Positions 16,857 through 24,753 of a DNA stretch of 64,000 nucleotides are shown here, piece after piece. The stretch spans positions 1 through 64,000 of the forward strand of contig JADJTL010000003.1 of the NCBI GenBank assembly GCA_016711215.1. The letters run 5' to 3'. Positions within the stretch are counted from its first letter, which is position 1, and every line of letters starts with the position of its first letter. The notes under the pieces are model-generated. The model saw only the letters and a program-made list of their open reading frames with translations, did not search any database and was not told the origin of the DNA. The position numbers were made by a program, and so were the translations under genes. This DNA comes from Pseudomonadota bacterium. Lineage in GTDB: Bacteria > Myxococcota_A > Polyangia > GCA-2747355.

Positions 16857-17756
16857 TCAGGGCGCCTGGGCGCAACACGCGCCCGCGTAAAGCCGCAGCG
16901 CGTAGGTGCCAAAGGGAAAGGTTGCGCCCCGGTCGCCCGCGCGCCAGCGTAACCAAGCGTCCCGGTAGCCCGCGACGAAATCGCGCAGGCGTTGCAGCGC
17001 CTCGATGCGCGCCCATTTGTTCCCACCGGCCACCCGAGGACTCGTTTTACGGCGTGGTTCGGGCCGGCTCGGCGTATCGAACGCCGACTGCCGCAGCACG
17101 GCGCGGCGGCCAAGCACGCCCCTGCCCTCCAGGCGGCGTTGGTCTGCAAGCGCCAGCTCGCGCGCAGTGACCGCGTCGGTCAGCAGCGCAACGTACTCAT
17201 CCGCGTCCAGGTCCACGTACGCGGGCAGCGGAGCTACCGTCAAACTGGCCTCTGCTGGCAGCGGCCCCCGCTCACGAAAGAAGCGCTTGGGCCGCTTATA
17301 GGACTCGGCGCGCCCGAGCCGTGCCGGCCGGCTGATGAGCCCGGGCCAGTGATGGTGCTCTGTCACCAGGCCCGCTGCCGCCGGGTTGGTCAGCGTGTAG
17401 ACGGCCTTGTCGAGCTGGGCTTCAGCATCCACCAGGCGCACGACCGACGGCGGCTCGCTCGCCCAGAGGTTTTCCCAGCGTCCCCAGTGCGCGTTGAGGC
17501 ACTTCGCCGTGAACTCGAAGAGCCAGCGGCAGAACTCCGGCCGCGTCCCGCGAACGTCGGTGATCACGAGATGCAGGTGATTGGAGAGCACGCAGAAGGC
17601 GTGCACCCGCACGCCATAACGTTCGGCCGCGACGGCGAGACAGTAGCCGACAATGCCATTGACCGCGCCCGACGGCCGCAGCAGAAACTGCCGCTGCGCA
17701 CAGCGGCGCGTCACCATCAGCGTCTCACCAGCGATTACAGGCCGCGGCAGGCTCAT
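16857..17756 (-). CDS. REP-associated tyrosine transposase (Y1/IS200-like)
   Basis: 299 residues. The HUH motif is SNHLHLVIT near residue 65. The tyrosine helix is recognisable in AVYTLTNPAAAGLVTEHHHWPG, the RAYT equivalent of YxxxNPVRAGLV. The N-terminus MVTRRCAQRQFLLRP is also typical of this family. The C-terminal third is basic and variable. Such proteins nick single-stranded DNA at flanking hairpins and are linked to REP spread. This copy is open from start to stop and is flanked by a conserved hairpin and repeat array A. The related copy at 19748-20424 is broken. Confidence 0.85.
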   Translation of the reverse strand: MSLPRPVIAGETLMVTRRCAQRQFLLRPSGAVNGIVGYCLAVAAERYGVRVHAFCVLSNHLHLVITDVRGTRPEFCRWLFEFTAKCLNAHWGRWENLWASEPPSVVRLVDAEAQLDKAVYTLTNPAAAGLVTEHHHWPGLISRPARLGRAESYKRPKRFFRERGPLPAEASLTVAPLPAYVDLDADEYVALLTDAVTARELALADQRRLEGRGVLGRRAVLRQSAFDTPSRPEPRRKTSPRVAGGNKWARIEALQRLRDFVAGYRDAWLRWRAGDRGATFPFGTYALRLYAGACCAQAP

Positions 17757-17893
17757 GCAGCGCCGGGGCGATTGCAGACGACGTGCCGATCATGCCGCTG
17801 CATGATCCTGAACGGTTAGCCCATAGCGCTGCGCCTTCCGTCCGACCTTCGGTCCCGGCCCCGCCGGCAGCCCGGTGGGGCGCCGCAGCAGGG

Positions 17894-19093
17894 CTACGTC
17901 CTGGTTCGCGAGGCGCCGTCGAGCTCGGTTCCAACCCGGAGTCGATCGAGGTAGCCCCGGTACACGAAGGAGCGGTCGCGCTTCTTGCCGGTCGTCTCGA
18001 CGAGAATGCCCGCGGCCACGAGCAGCTCGATCCCACGTCCCGCGGTGGGCTTGGTGGTCTCCACCAGCTTCATCACGGATGCGACGGTGACGACTGGGTG
18101 GCGCGGCAGCAGCTCGAAGAGCCGCAGCGCGACGACGGACATCCCCTCCTGCGCGAGCACGCGTGCGCGATCCGCGGCCACGAGTGCGAAGAGCTCCCGG
18201 GCGGACGCGACCGCTTCGTCGGCGATCGTCGCGACCCCGTCGAGGAAGAAGTCGAGCCACCCCTCCCAGTCGCCCTCGACCCGCACCGCGTTGAGGCGAC
18301 GGTAGTAGTCCTCGCGATGGCGCTTGAAGAAGAGGCTCAGGTAAAGGAGTGGCTTGGTCAGCAGCTTCCAGTGCTCGAGCAGCAACGTCACGAGCAAGCG
18401 CCCGATGCGACCGTTGCCGTCGAGGTACGGGTGGATGGTCTCGAACTGCACGTGCAGGAGCCCGGCGCGCACGAGCGGCGGCAGAGAGTCGCCTCCGTGC
18501 AGGTACTTCTCGAACGCGCCGAGCACCTCGCCGAGTGCGTGCGGAGGTGGCGGCAGGTACGCGGCGTTGCCGGGGCGGCTTCCACCGATCCAGTTCTGGC
18601 TGCGACGCACCTCGCCGGGCAGCTTCTCGGCGCCGCGGACGCCGCGCATGAGCCGCTGGTGCGTCTCGCTCAGGAGGCGCATCGAGAGCGGCAGGCCCTT
18701 TGGGTCGGCGAGCTGGGCGCGCGAGTACGCGAGCGCGTCGAGGTAGTTGCACACCTCCTCGACGTCGGCGTTGGGCGCAGCGCTCTGCTCGGCGCCTTCC
18801 TGGGCCTCGAACGTGAGCAGGTCGACGAGGGTCGCCTGTGTCCCCTCGATCTGAGACGAGAGCACGGCCTCCTTGCGGACGAACGCGTAGATGAACCAGT
18901 CGAGCGACGGGACCATCTCCCCAGCCAGCTCGAGGCGAACGAGCGCTTGCTCAGCTCCACGGAGGCGCTCGGCAAGGGCGGCGTCGACGACGATGGGCGG
19001 ATCCGCGGGCGGCAGCGCGTACGGGAAGAAGGCCGCGACCTCCTCCCCACCCACGGTGGCCCGCTCGTATCGTCCGGTGACTCGTCTGGGCAT
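17894..19093 (-). CDS. Fic-domain protein (probable AMP transferase) with C-terminal winged helix
   Basis: 399 residues. The active motif HPYLDGNGRIGR is complete (residues 221-232) and fits HPFx[D/E]GNGRxGR. The N-terminal SSQIEG (79-84) matches the inhibitory S/TxxxE(G/N) helix of class II Fic proteins, so toxicity may be self-limited. RSQNWIGG and AYLPPPP are typical of the DUF4172/Fic_N group. The C-terminal ~100 residues look like a winged helix (VVALRLFELLPRHPVVTVASVMKLVETTKPTAGRGIELLVAAGIL), often used for autoregulation. It lies alone between the two RAYT elements. Two GCGTTACTAG repeats lie upstream. Confidence 0.9.
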   Translation of the reverse strand: MPRRVTGRYERATVGGEEVAAFFPYALPPADPPIVVDAALAERLRGAEQALVRLELAGEMVPSLDWFIYAFVRKEAVLSSQIEGTQATLVDLLTFEAQEGAEQSAAPNADVEEVCNYLDALAYSRAQLADPKGLPLSMRLLSETHQRLMRGVRGAEKLPGEVRRSQNWIGGSRPGNAAYLPPPPHALGEVLGAFEKYLHGGDSLPPLVRAGLLHVQFETIHPYLDGNGRIGRLLVTLLLEHWKLLTKPLLYLSLFFKRHREDYYRRLNAVRVEGDWEGWLDFFLDGVATIADEAVASARELFALVAADRARVLAQEGMSVVALRLFELLPRHPVVTVASVMKLVETTKPTAGRGIELLVAAGILVETTGKKRDRSFVYRGYLDRLRVGTELDGASRTRT

Positions 19094-19146
19094 GTCGGCT
19101 CCGCTCGGAACGCCCGCTTGACCAGGTGCGCAGGCTAGGAAAGCTG

Positions 19147-19218
19147 GCGTTACTAGGCCGACTCGCTAGGAACGAATCCTTTACCAGCGCCAGTCGTTAG
19201 TCAAGCATGCGTTACTAG
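19147..19218. promoter_or_regulatory. direct repeats upstream of the Fic gene
   Basis: GCGTTACTAG occurs at 19147-19156 and 19209-19218, 62 bp apart (about six helical turns), 54 and 116 bp upstream of the Fic start. The AT-richer patch between them also contains CTAGGAACGAATCC. This is a plausible binding region for the protein's own winged helix (inference). The rest of 19094-19293 holds nothing I recognise. Confidence 0.4.
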
Positions 19219-19409
19219 CGATGCTGGGTCGTGCCCCGCCGAGACCACGACATGCGCAGGGCCGCCAGTGTGCGCAGGGCCCCGACCCCGGTTGATGCGT
19301 TCGGGATGCCTGCGGTCAGGGTGCACAGGAGGTGCGACGCGCGAAGGTGCGCGTGAGCGGGACCAGAGGCGGGACGCGATTGACCACGACGGCGCCGATA
19401 GACGCTGGT

Positions 19410-19445
19410 TTCAGGCGCGTGAGGGGGCGCCTTTACGCGCCTGAA
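19410..19445. repeat. conserved hairpin of RAYT element 2
   Basis: TTCAGGCGCG and CGCGCCTGAA with a 16-nt loop; identical stem to 16743-16778. Confidence 0.68.
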
Positions 19446-19482
19446 CGCAGATAGTACCGCTCCACAGGGAAGATAACTGTGA

Positions 19483-19747
19483 TCAGGCTGCCGCCTGATT
19501 GGCAGTGGCTGCAGCGCGATCAGGATACGAGCGGCCGAGCGTCCGCCGTGCCTTCTCGAGCGTAAAGAGCCTGCGAGTCCGCGCCCTCTCGAGATTGCGG
19601 CGCTTCTCCCAGGCGCGCACCTCCTTGACCAGGTGCTCCTCCGTCGGGATGCGCCGGTCTAGGCACTGCGAGACCATGACGCCGATCTCGGTTTCCACCA
19701 TGTTCATCCAGCTGGCGTGCTTCGGCGTGTAGTGAATCTCGAGCCAG
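19483..19747 (-). pseudogene. C-terminal fragment of an IS630-family DDE transposase
   Basis: The frame reads LEIHYTPKHASWMNMVETEI then GVMVSQCLDRRIP and KRRN, which is the conserved C-terminal end of IS630-family transposases (HYTPKHxSWLNxxE with the catalytic Glu, then CLDRRI). Nothing upstream of LEIHYTP is present: at about 19745-19750 the sequence passes directly into the RAYT pseudogene. Only about 85 codons remain, so it cannot transpose. Confidence 0.8.
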
Positions 19748-20424
19748 CCCGGCGGCCGAGCACGCCCCTGGCCTCCACGCGGCGCTGCTCTGCAAGCGCG
19801 AGTTCGCGCGCGGCGACCGCGTCCTTCAGCAGCGCGACGTACTGCGCCGCCTGCAGGGCCGCGTACGCCGGCAGCGGCGCTACCGTCAGGCTAGCCGCTG
19901 CCGGCAGCGGGCCCTGCTCACGGAAGAAGCGCTTCGGCCGCTTGAAAGACTCGGCGCGCCCGATCCGCGCCGGACGGCTGATCAGCCCCGGCCAGTGATG
20001 GTGCTCTGTCACCAGGCCCGCTGCCATGGGGTTGGTCAGCGTGTAGACGACCTTGGCGAGCTGGGCCTCGCCATCGACCAGCCGCACCACCGACGGCGGC
20101 TCGCTCGCCCAGAGGTTCTCCCAGAGTCCCCAGTGCGCGTTGAGGCACTTCGCCGTGAATTCGAAGAGCCAGCGGAAGAACTCCGGCCGCGTTCCGCGGA
20201 CGTACCGGCCGCGTTCCGCGGACGTAGGTGATCACGAGATGCAGGTGATTGGAGAGCACGCAGAAGGCGTGCACCCGCACGCCATATCGTTCGGCCGCGA
20301 CGGCGAGACAGTAGCCGACGATGCCGTTGACCGCGCCCGACGCCCGCAACAGAAACTGCCGCTGCGCGCAGCGGCGCGTCACCATCACCGTCTCTCCAGC
20401 GATCACAGGCTGCGGCAGGCTCAT
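19748..20424 (-). pseudogene. RAYT transposase pseudogene (copy 2)
   Basis: The first 73 codons (MSLPQPVIAGETVMVTRRCA through SNHLHLVITYVRGTRP) are nearly identical to copy 1. A 22-bp tandem duplication (20183-20204 repeated at 20205-20226) then shifts the frame. The correct frame resumes as VVRLVDGEAQLAKVVYTLTN downstream. Similarity ends at GVLGRRA, where the IS630 fragment takes over, so about 90 C-terminal residues are gone. Confidence 0.85.
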
Positions 20425-20625
20425 GCGGCCCCGGGACGTCTGCAGACCACGTGCCCATCACCCAGCTGCCTGATCCTGAACGGTTAGCCCAAAGCGCTGC
20501 GCCTTCCGTCCGAACGTCGGACCGGCCCCGCCGGCAGCCCGGCACCCCGCCCCTGCTCCGGCAGCCTCGCCGCGACGAAGGGCCGTCGCCGGCGGCGTCG
20601 CGCGTTGCGGGCCCGACCATCCCCG

Positions 20626-21275
20626 ATCATCAACCCGGGTGGGGCGCCCCCGCCCGATCATCAACCCGGCTGGGGCGCCCCCGCCCGCCCCCGCCCGATC
20701 ATCAACCCGGGTGGGGCGCCCCCGCCGGGTGGGGCGCCTCGAGCCTCGAGCCGGTTGCGCCAAACCTGCTGAATCGGGCGCCCCCGCCCGCCCCCGCCCG
20801 ATCATCAACCCGGGTGGGGCGCCCCCGCCGGGTGGGGCGCCCCCGCCGGGTGGGGCGCCTCGAGCCTCGAGCCGGTTGCGCCAAACCTGCTGAATCGGGG
20901 GAGGCCTACGATCATCAACCCGGGTGGGGCGCCTCGGGTGGGGCGCCTCCGAGTCGGGTGCGGGAGATCATCAACCCGGGTGGGGCGCCTCCGCAGGGCG
21001 CCTCCGCAGGGTGCGGGAGATCATCAACCCGGGTGGGGCGCCACCGCAGAGTCGGGCGCGGGAGATCATCAACCCGGGTGGGGCGCCTCCGCAGGGTGCG
21101 GGAGATCATCAACCCGGGTGGGGCGCCTCCGCATGCTGAATCGGGGGAGGCCTACGATCATCAACCCGGGTGGGGCGCCTCGGTGATCAACCCGGGTGGG
21201 GCGCCTCGAGTCGGGTGCGGGAGATCATCAACCCGGGTGGGGCGCCTCCGGGTGGGGCGCCTCGGGTCGGGGGAG
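20626..21275 (+). repeat. tandem repeat array B (GATCATCAACCCGGGTGGGG family)
   Basis: About twelve copies of GATCATCAACCC followed by GGGTGGGGCGCC, spaced 25-120 bp. Between them are recurring fillers, including a CCTCGAG-rich block that appears twice (about 20738 and 20858). Read on the other strand the core is ACCCGGGTTGATG, the same as in array A, so A and B are the same repeat family in opposite orientation around the RAYT elements. An uninterrupted frame through the array encodes DHQPGWGA-type repeats; I regard that as a by-product. Confidence 0.88.
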
Positions 21276-21276
21276 G

Positions 21277-21467
21277 CCTACAGCTGCGAAGGCCAGCTCG
21301 CGGATGGGACCCCGGGGTGGATTGCTGCGAGCCCCGGACCGCTGGCGAGCCGCGAGCTGGTGCGGTGCTACCAGCCGCAGACGCGAGATCATCTCACCAC
21401 CACCAACCGCGTCGAGTGCGCCCAGGCCGGCTACACCATTGAGGGGGTTCAAGGCTACGTGAAGTAG
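21277..21467 (+). pseudogene. C-terminal fragment of a secreted DUF5648-like protein
   Basis: After the repeats the frame becomes ordinary protein: EGQLADGTPGWIAASPG, RELVRCYQPQTRDHLTTTN, AGYTIEGVQGYVK then a stop. The LYRCYxPxTxDHxxTT ... GYxxEGxxGY pattern resembles the short aromatic repeats of DUF5648-type extracellular domains. No start or signal peptide remains; the 5' part has been replaced by array B. Confidence 0.55.
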
Positions 21468-21627
21468 CGCGCTCCACCCCACACCGAGATCGACACCCCG
21501 GCGCCCGAATTGCGCCGGGCGCCCTCCTGGGCACGCAACGGAACGGCGCTTGAGGAAGTCCGCGGCGCCGCTAAGATCGATCGTCGCCCCTTGACGGATC
21601 CTTGTCTTCGACCAGGAGAAGACCGAG

Positions 21628-24072
21628 TTGTCATCCCCTCACGCAAGCCCATCGGTGCTCGGCCAACCCGCACTCGCCGGTAGGACAGTGGCCCAAGCGG
21701 CTGGGCGCTCACCTGGCAACCGGAACGCGCACCAGGGTCGGCAGTGGGGTCAGCTGCGCCACGCCTTCTGCTGCGGCGGGGCCTTCGCGGTCGCGGTCGC
21801 TACGCTGGGTGCCTGCGACCACCGGACCGTCGTTTCCGGCAGCGAGCGTGGCTCGGACGCCGGGCTCCCCCCTGCGGACGGTGCGGCCCCGGCCTTTCCC
21901 TGGGCCGTACCGGGCCAGGTCCGCTGGCTGATCGACTACAAGGAAGTGAATCGGGCCCAGGTCAAGCTGATGCTGGACGCGCAAATCAACCTAATTCAGG
22001 GTGTTCACGATCCCGAGGCGCTCCAGCTGATCAAGGACACCCCCGACGCGCACGCGATGCAGTACATCTGCAGCCGGACCATCTATCACGAGCAGCTCTT
22101 TCCCAAGCATCCCGAGCTGCGGGATGCCGCGATCCGCAACGCCGACCAGACCTACAGGGTGATCTACTTCAACGACAAGCGCTATGCCGGCTGCTGGAAT
22201 CAACCCGCCTGGGTCGACTACCTCAAGGGCCGGATGGACCAGCTCGAGCAGAGCGGCGTGGAGGCGGTCTTTTTCGACAACCCGATGACCTGGGAATGCC
22301 ATTGCCCGCGCTGTCAGCAGCTCTACACGGAGTTCGCAAAGGAGAAGACCGGCCAGGAGCTGCAGCTCGCCGAGCACCCGGCCCAGCATCAGCACGTCGA
22401 GCTCCAGCGCTGGTTTACCATCGAGACCGCCGAGCGCTTCTGGAAGGAGCTCCACGCCTACGCCCGGCGCAAACACCTGTTCATCGTTGCCAACAACCTG
22501 ACCTACCACCTCGTCGCTCAGGGCCTCGTGGATGGGGTGTTTGGCGAGGCCAGCGCTCATCCGCCGTTCCAGATGGATGTGGCAGCGTACAAACTCGGGC
22601 TGGCCGCCTCGGGTGGCAAGCCAACCGGGATCTTGAACTACCTGCCCACTGCGGTGATGAAAAAGCGCGGAAACGAGGTACCCAATACCTCCACCGAACA
22701 AGGCACGATGTGGGAGGGCGCGCCGATCGCCGAGGAGTTCGAGCTCGGCTATGCCACGGGACTGGCGCTCGGCGGCAACTTCATCGTCAACACCCAGCTC
22801 AATCTCGGGCGACGCATCGAGGAGCTCACGGATCCCGAGGACGCGCGGATCTGGGCAGCGCTGCGCAAGTACGGCGACTTCGCCAAGGCCCATCCAGAGT
22901 TCTACGGGGAGGCGCAACGCGGAGCGACGGTCGCCGCGCTCTTCAGCCTGACCAAGGGGCCGCGTGAGGGCGAGTTGCTGGGCATGAACCGCGCGAACAT
23001 CAACAGCCTGCTTGCGGCGCTGAACGCGCACGGCATCGCTGGGGAAGTAATCGTCGAAACCGACCTCACGCCCGCGCGGTGGGCGGGACTCAAAGCGGTG
23101 GTGGTCGACGACATCAGCTCGCTGGAGCCGTCGGCGGTCACAGGCCTGAGGAACTTCGCCGAGGCCGGTGGGATGGTGGTCTTCGCCAAACCGGGCATGG
23201 TGCGCGAGCGCTATGCGGCCCTGACGCAGGCGCGCTCGGTCGGTGCCTTCTTTCCGGAGCTGGCCACGGCCGTGAACAGCTACGCCTTCAAGGCCGACGA
23301 GGGGGCGCTGGACGGCTACGAGCCCGAGCCGATTGGGGTCCTGCCCCGCGTGAAGGTCACAACAGTAGGGGTCAAGCACCCAGTGGGGAAGGCTACCTTC
23401 ACCTTCGCAGGGGTGGCCGGCTCCTACCGGCTGACCGTCTCCTACTTCGACGAGCATGACGGACAGGGCCGCTTCGAGCTGTTGGTCGACGGCCGACTCG
23501 TCGGCAAGTGGGACAACGATCAGGACAACGACAAGTCCCTCGACTACGTATCACCGGCGGTGCGGCTGCAGGCCGGAGCAAAGATCGTGGTGGTGGGGTA
23601 CCCCGGTGGTGGCGAGTTCGCGCGCTTCGATGGCCTGCGCGTGGACACAGACCTGGGCTCGACGCTGGCTGCCAAAACACCGATTGGCAAGGGATGGGTT
23701 TGGCAGGTGGGAGCCTCGCTGGCGCAGCTGACGGCGGCCGAAGAGACGGCGGCGGCAGCGGTTTGGGCGGCGCTGCGCGATCTGGAGCCGCTGACGCCCG
23801 TCGGCGCCTGGCCGAACACGCTGTTGCTCAATCTCACGCGCGCGCGGCCGGGAGGCGCGCTGCTTGCGCACCTCGTCAACAGCGACTTCCGCTACGATGC
23901 GGACTACGCGCTGCAACGGATCGAGCCGGCGGGACCCGTCACGCTGAATGTCGGACAGGCACGGTCGGCGCGGCTGCTGACCCCAGACGGGGCGATCCAG
24001 CCGCTTGCGATCAAGGACGGCCGCGTTCAAGTGCCGGCGGTGCGGGTATATACGGTGGTGGTCGTGGAGTAG
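21628..24072 (+). CDS. secreted glycoside-hydrolase-like lipoprotein (TIM barrel plus C-terminal modules)
   Basis: 814 residues. A hydrophobic stretch ending VAVATLGACDH is a good lipobox at about residue 63; the preceding N-terminus is long, so the start may be further in. The first half looks like a GH42/GH-A type barrel: GVEAVFFDNPMTWECHCPRCQQLYTEF has the DNP then CxC..C pattern seen in such families. A Rossmann-like module follows (NINSLLAALNAHGIAGEVIVETDLTPARWAGLKAVVVDDI), as in the GH42 trimerisation domain. Near residues 590-690 there is a beta-rich, carbohydrate-binding-like stretch (SYFDEHDGQGRFELLVDGRLVGKWDNDQDN). The substrate is unknown. Confidence 0.66.
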   Translation: MSSPHASPSVLGQPALAGRTVAQAAGRSPGNRNAHQGRQWGQLRHAFCCGGAFAVAVATLGACDHRTVVSGSERGSDAGLPPADGAAPAFPWAVPGQVRWLIDYKEVNRAQVKLMLDAQINLIQGVHDPEALQLIKDTPDAHAMQYICSRTIYHEQLFPKHPELRDAAIRNADQTYRVIYFNDKRYAGCWNQPAWVDYLKGRMDQLEQSGVEAVFFDNPMTWECHCPRCQQLYTEFAKEKTGQELQLAEHPAQHQHVELQRWFTIETAERFWKELHAYARRKHLFIVANNLTYHLVAQGLVDGVFGEASAHPPFQMDVAAYKLGLAASGGKPTGILNYLPTAVMKKRGNEVPNTSTEQGTMWEGAPIAEEFELGYATGLALGGNFIVNTQLNLGRRIEELTDPEDARIWAALRKYGDFAKAHPEFYGEAQRGATVAALFSLTKGPREGELLGMNRANINSLLAALNAHGIAGEVIVETDLTPARWAGLKAVVVDDISSLEPSAVTGLRNFAEAGGMVVFAKPGMVRERYAALTQARSVGAFFPELATAVNSYAFKADEGALDGYEPEPIGVLPRVKVTTVGVKHPVGKATFTFAGVAGSYRLTVSYFDEHDGQGRFELLVDGRLVGKWDNDQDNDKSLDYVSPAVRLQAGAKIVVVGYPGGGEFARFDGLRVDTDLGSTLAAKTPIGKGWVWQVGASLAQLTAAEETAAAAVWAALRDLEPLTPVGAWPNTLLLNLTRARPGGALLAHLVNSDFRYDADYALQRIEPAGPVTLNVGQARSARLLTPDGAIQPLAIKDGRVQVPAVRVYTVVVVE

Positions 24073-24097
24073 TCGCCCACGCGCCGCGCGGCCTTCA

Positions 24098-24116
24098 TGC
24101 GAGAGTTGCTCTCGCA
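24098..24116 (+). terminator. hairpin after the glycosidase-like gene
   Basis: TGCGAGAG and CTCTCGCA form an 8-bp stem with a 3-nt loop, 26 bp past the stop. There is no T-tract, so it may be a pause or Rho-assisted end rather than a strong terminator. Confidence 0.42.
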
Positions 24117-24133
24117 ACGCCCACACGGGGCCG

Positions 24134-24340
24134 ATGGCGCAACATGAGACTGCTGTCATGACCACGCCCAGCCAAGCACTCAACGCCATCAACACCTTGG
24201 GCTATGACGCGCGCTGGCTCGAGTACGGCCTGATCGATGAGGCGTCCCTCCTGATGCAGGTTCGTCAGTTGGCGGTCAGCGAGGACCTGAACACCGAACA
24301 CTATCGCGCCGCAGCAATCCAGCACTACTTCGCCCGAGGG
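24134..24340 (+). pseudogene. small gene cut short by an IS256 end
   Basis: The frame from ATG 24134 (or 24158) reads TPSQALNAINTLGYDARWLE, then YGLIDEASLLMQVRQLAVSE and LNTEHYRAAAIQHYFARG, a composition like a real cytoplasmic helical protein. At 24341 it enters IS256-type terminal sequence and continues only as junk to 24496. I do not recognise the family. Confidence 0.45.
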
Positions 24341-24535
24341 TGTCAGGAATTCTGTGTACGGGGCCGGCGGCGGTTGTTCATTCTGGGATACGCCCCTCGA
24401 AGTAGATGGCGAACTGCAGCAGCGCGTTGTTCCAGCGTCGGTGTCGGCCTCCCCAGTTCTTCTGCGCGTTGTGCACGGCCAAGCATAACAGCTTGAAGGC
24501 CGATATCGCCGCGCTGGCCATCGACAGCGCACCGG
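24338..24535 (-). mobile_element. remnant of an IS256-family element (transposase C-terminus and one end)
   Basis: The minus strand reads AFKLLCLAVHNAQKNW then RRWNNALLQFAIYFEGRIPE and a stop at 24378, the unmistakable C-terminus of IS256 transposases. It is followed by a terminal sequence GTACACAGAATTCCTGACA ending at about 24341, typical of IS256-family ends. Upstream of about 24535 similarity is lost and a stop appears. 24536-24753 holds no gene I can support. Confidence 0.78.
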
Positions 24536-24753
24536 ACCCGGTCACCGACGACTACGGTCCTGCGCCACCAAACCCAACTGCCACCGACATGCCGATGCCG
24601 ACCGGGCCGACCTACGGGCGACCGGCCGCGGTGGCTATCGCTACATAGAATTCACGTGCCCACTGTCTCAACCGCGTTGACACGTTCGGTGCGTGCCATG
24701 ACATCCGTAGCTCACCCTAGCGATGGTGCGTTTAGCCTCTTCCGATGCGGCGA

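Larger units (their letters stand above)
16624..17875 (-). mobile_element. RAYT-type element, copy 1 (intact transposase)
   Basis: The ~1.25 kb unit is defined by similarity to 19294-20542. The left flank (GGTTGATGCGTTC through the hairpin at 16743-16778), the Y1 transposase gene and a right flank ending in CCGCCGGCAGCCCGG are shared by both copies. Boundaries are where the visible similarity stops, not mapped transposition ends. Confidence 0.72.
19294..20542 (-). mobile_element. RAYT-type element, copy 2 (decayed, chimeric)
   Basis: Has the same left flank, conserved hairpin and right flank as copy 1, but the transposase carries a 22-bp duplication and its 3' third has been replaced by an IS630 fragment. 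Overall length is almost unchanged (about 1.25 kb). Confidence 0.68.

Noticed and set aside
16241..17149. 302-codon minus-strand frame through repeat array A
   Set aside because: Pro/Gly/Arg repeats produced by the array and an antisense reading of the RAYT gene.
16300..21275. CRISPR array
   Set aside because: The repeats are contiguous or separated by degenerate copies of themselves, not by unique spacers of constant length, and no cas gene is near.
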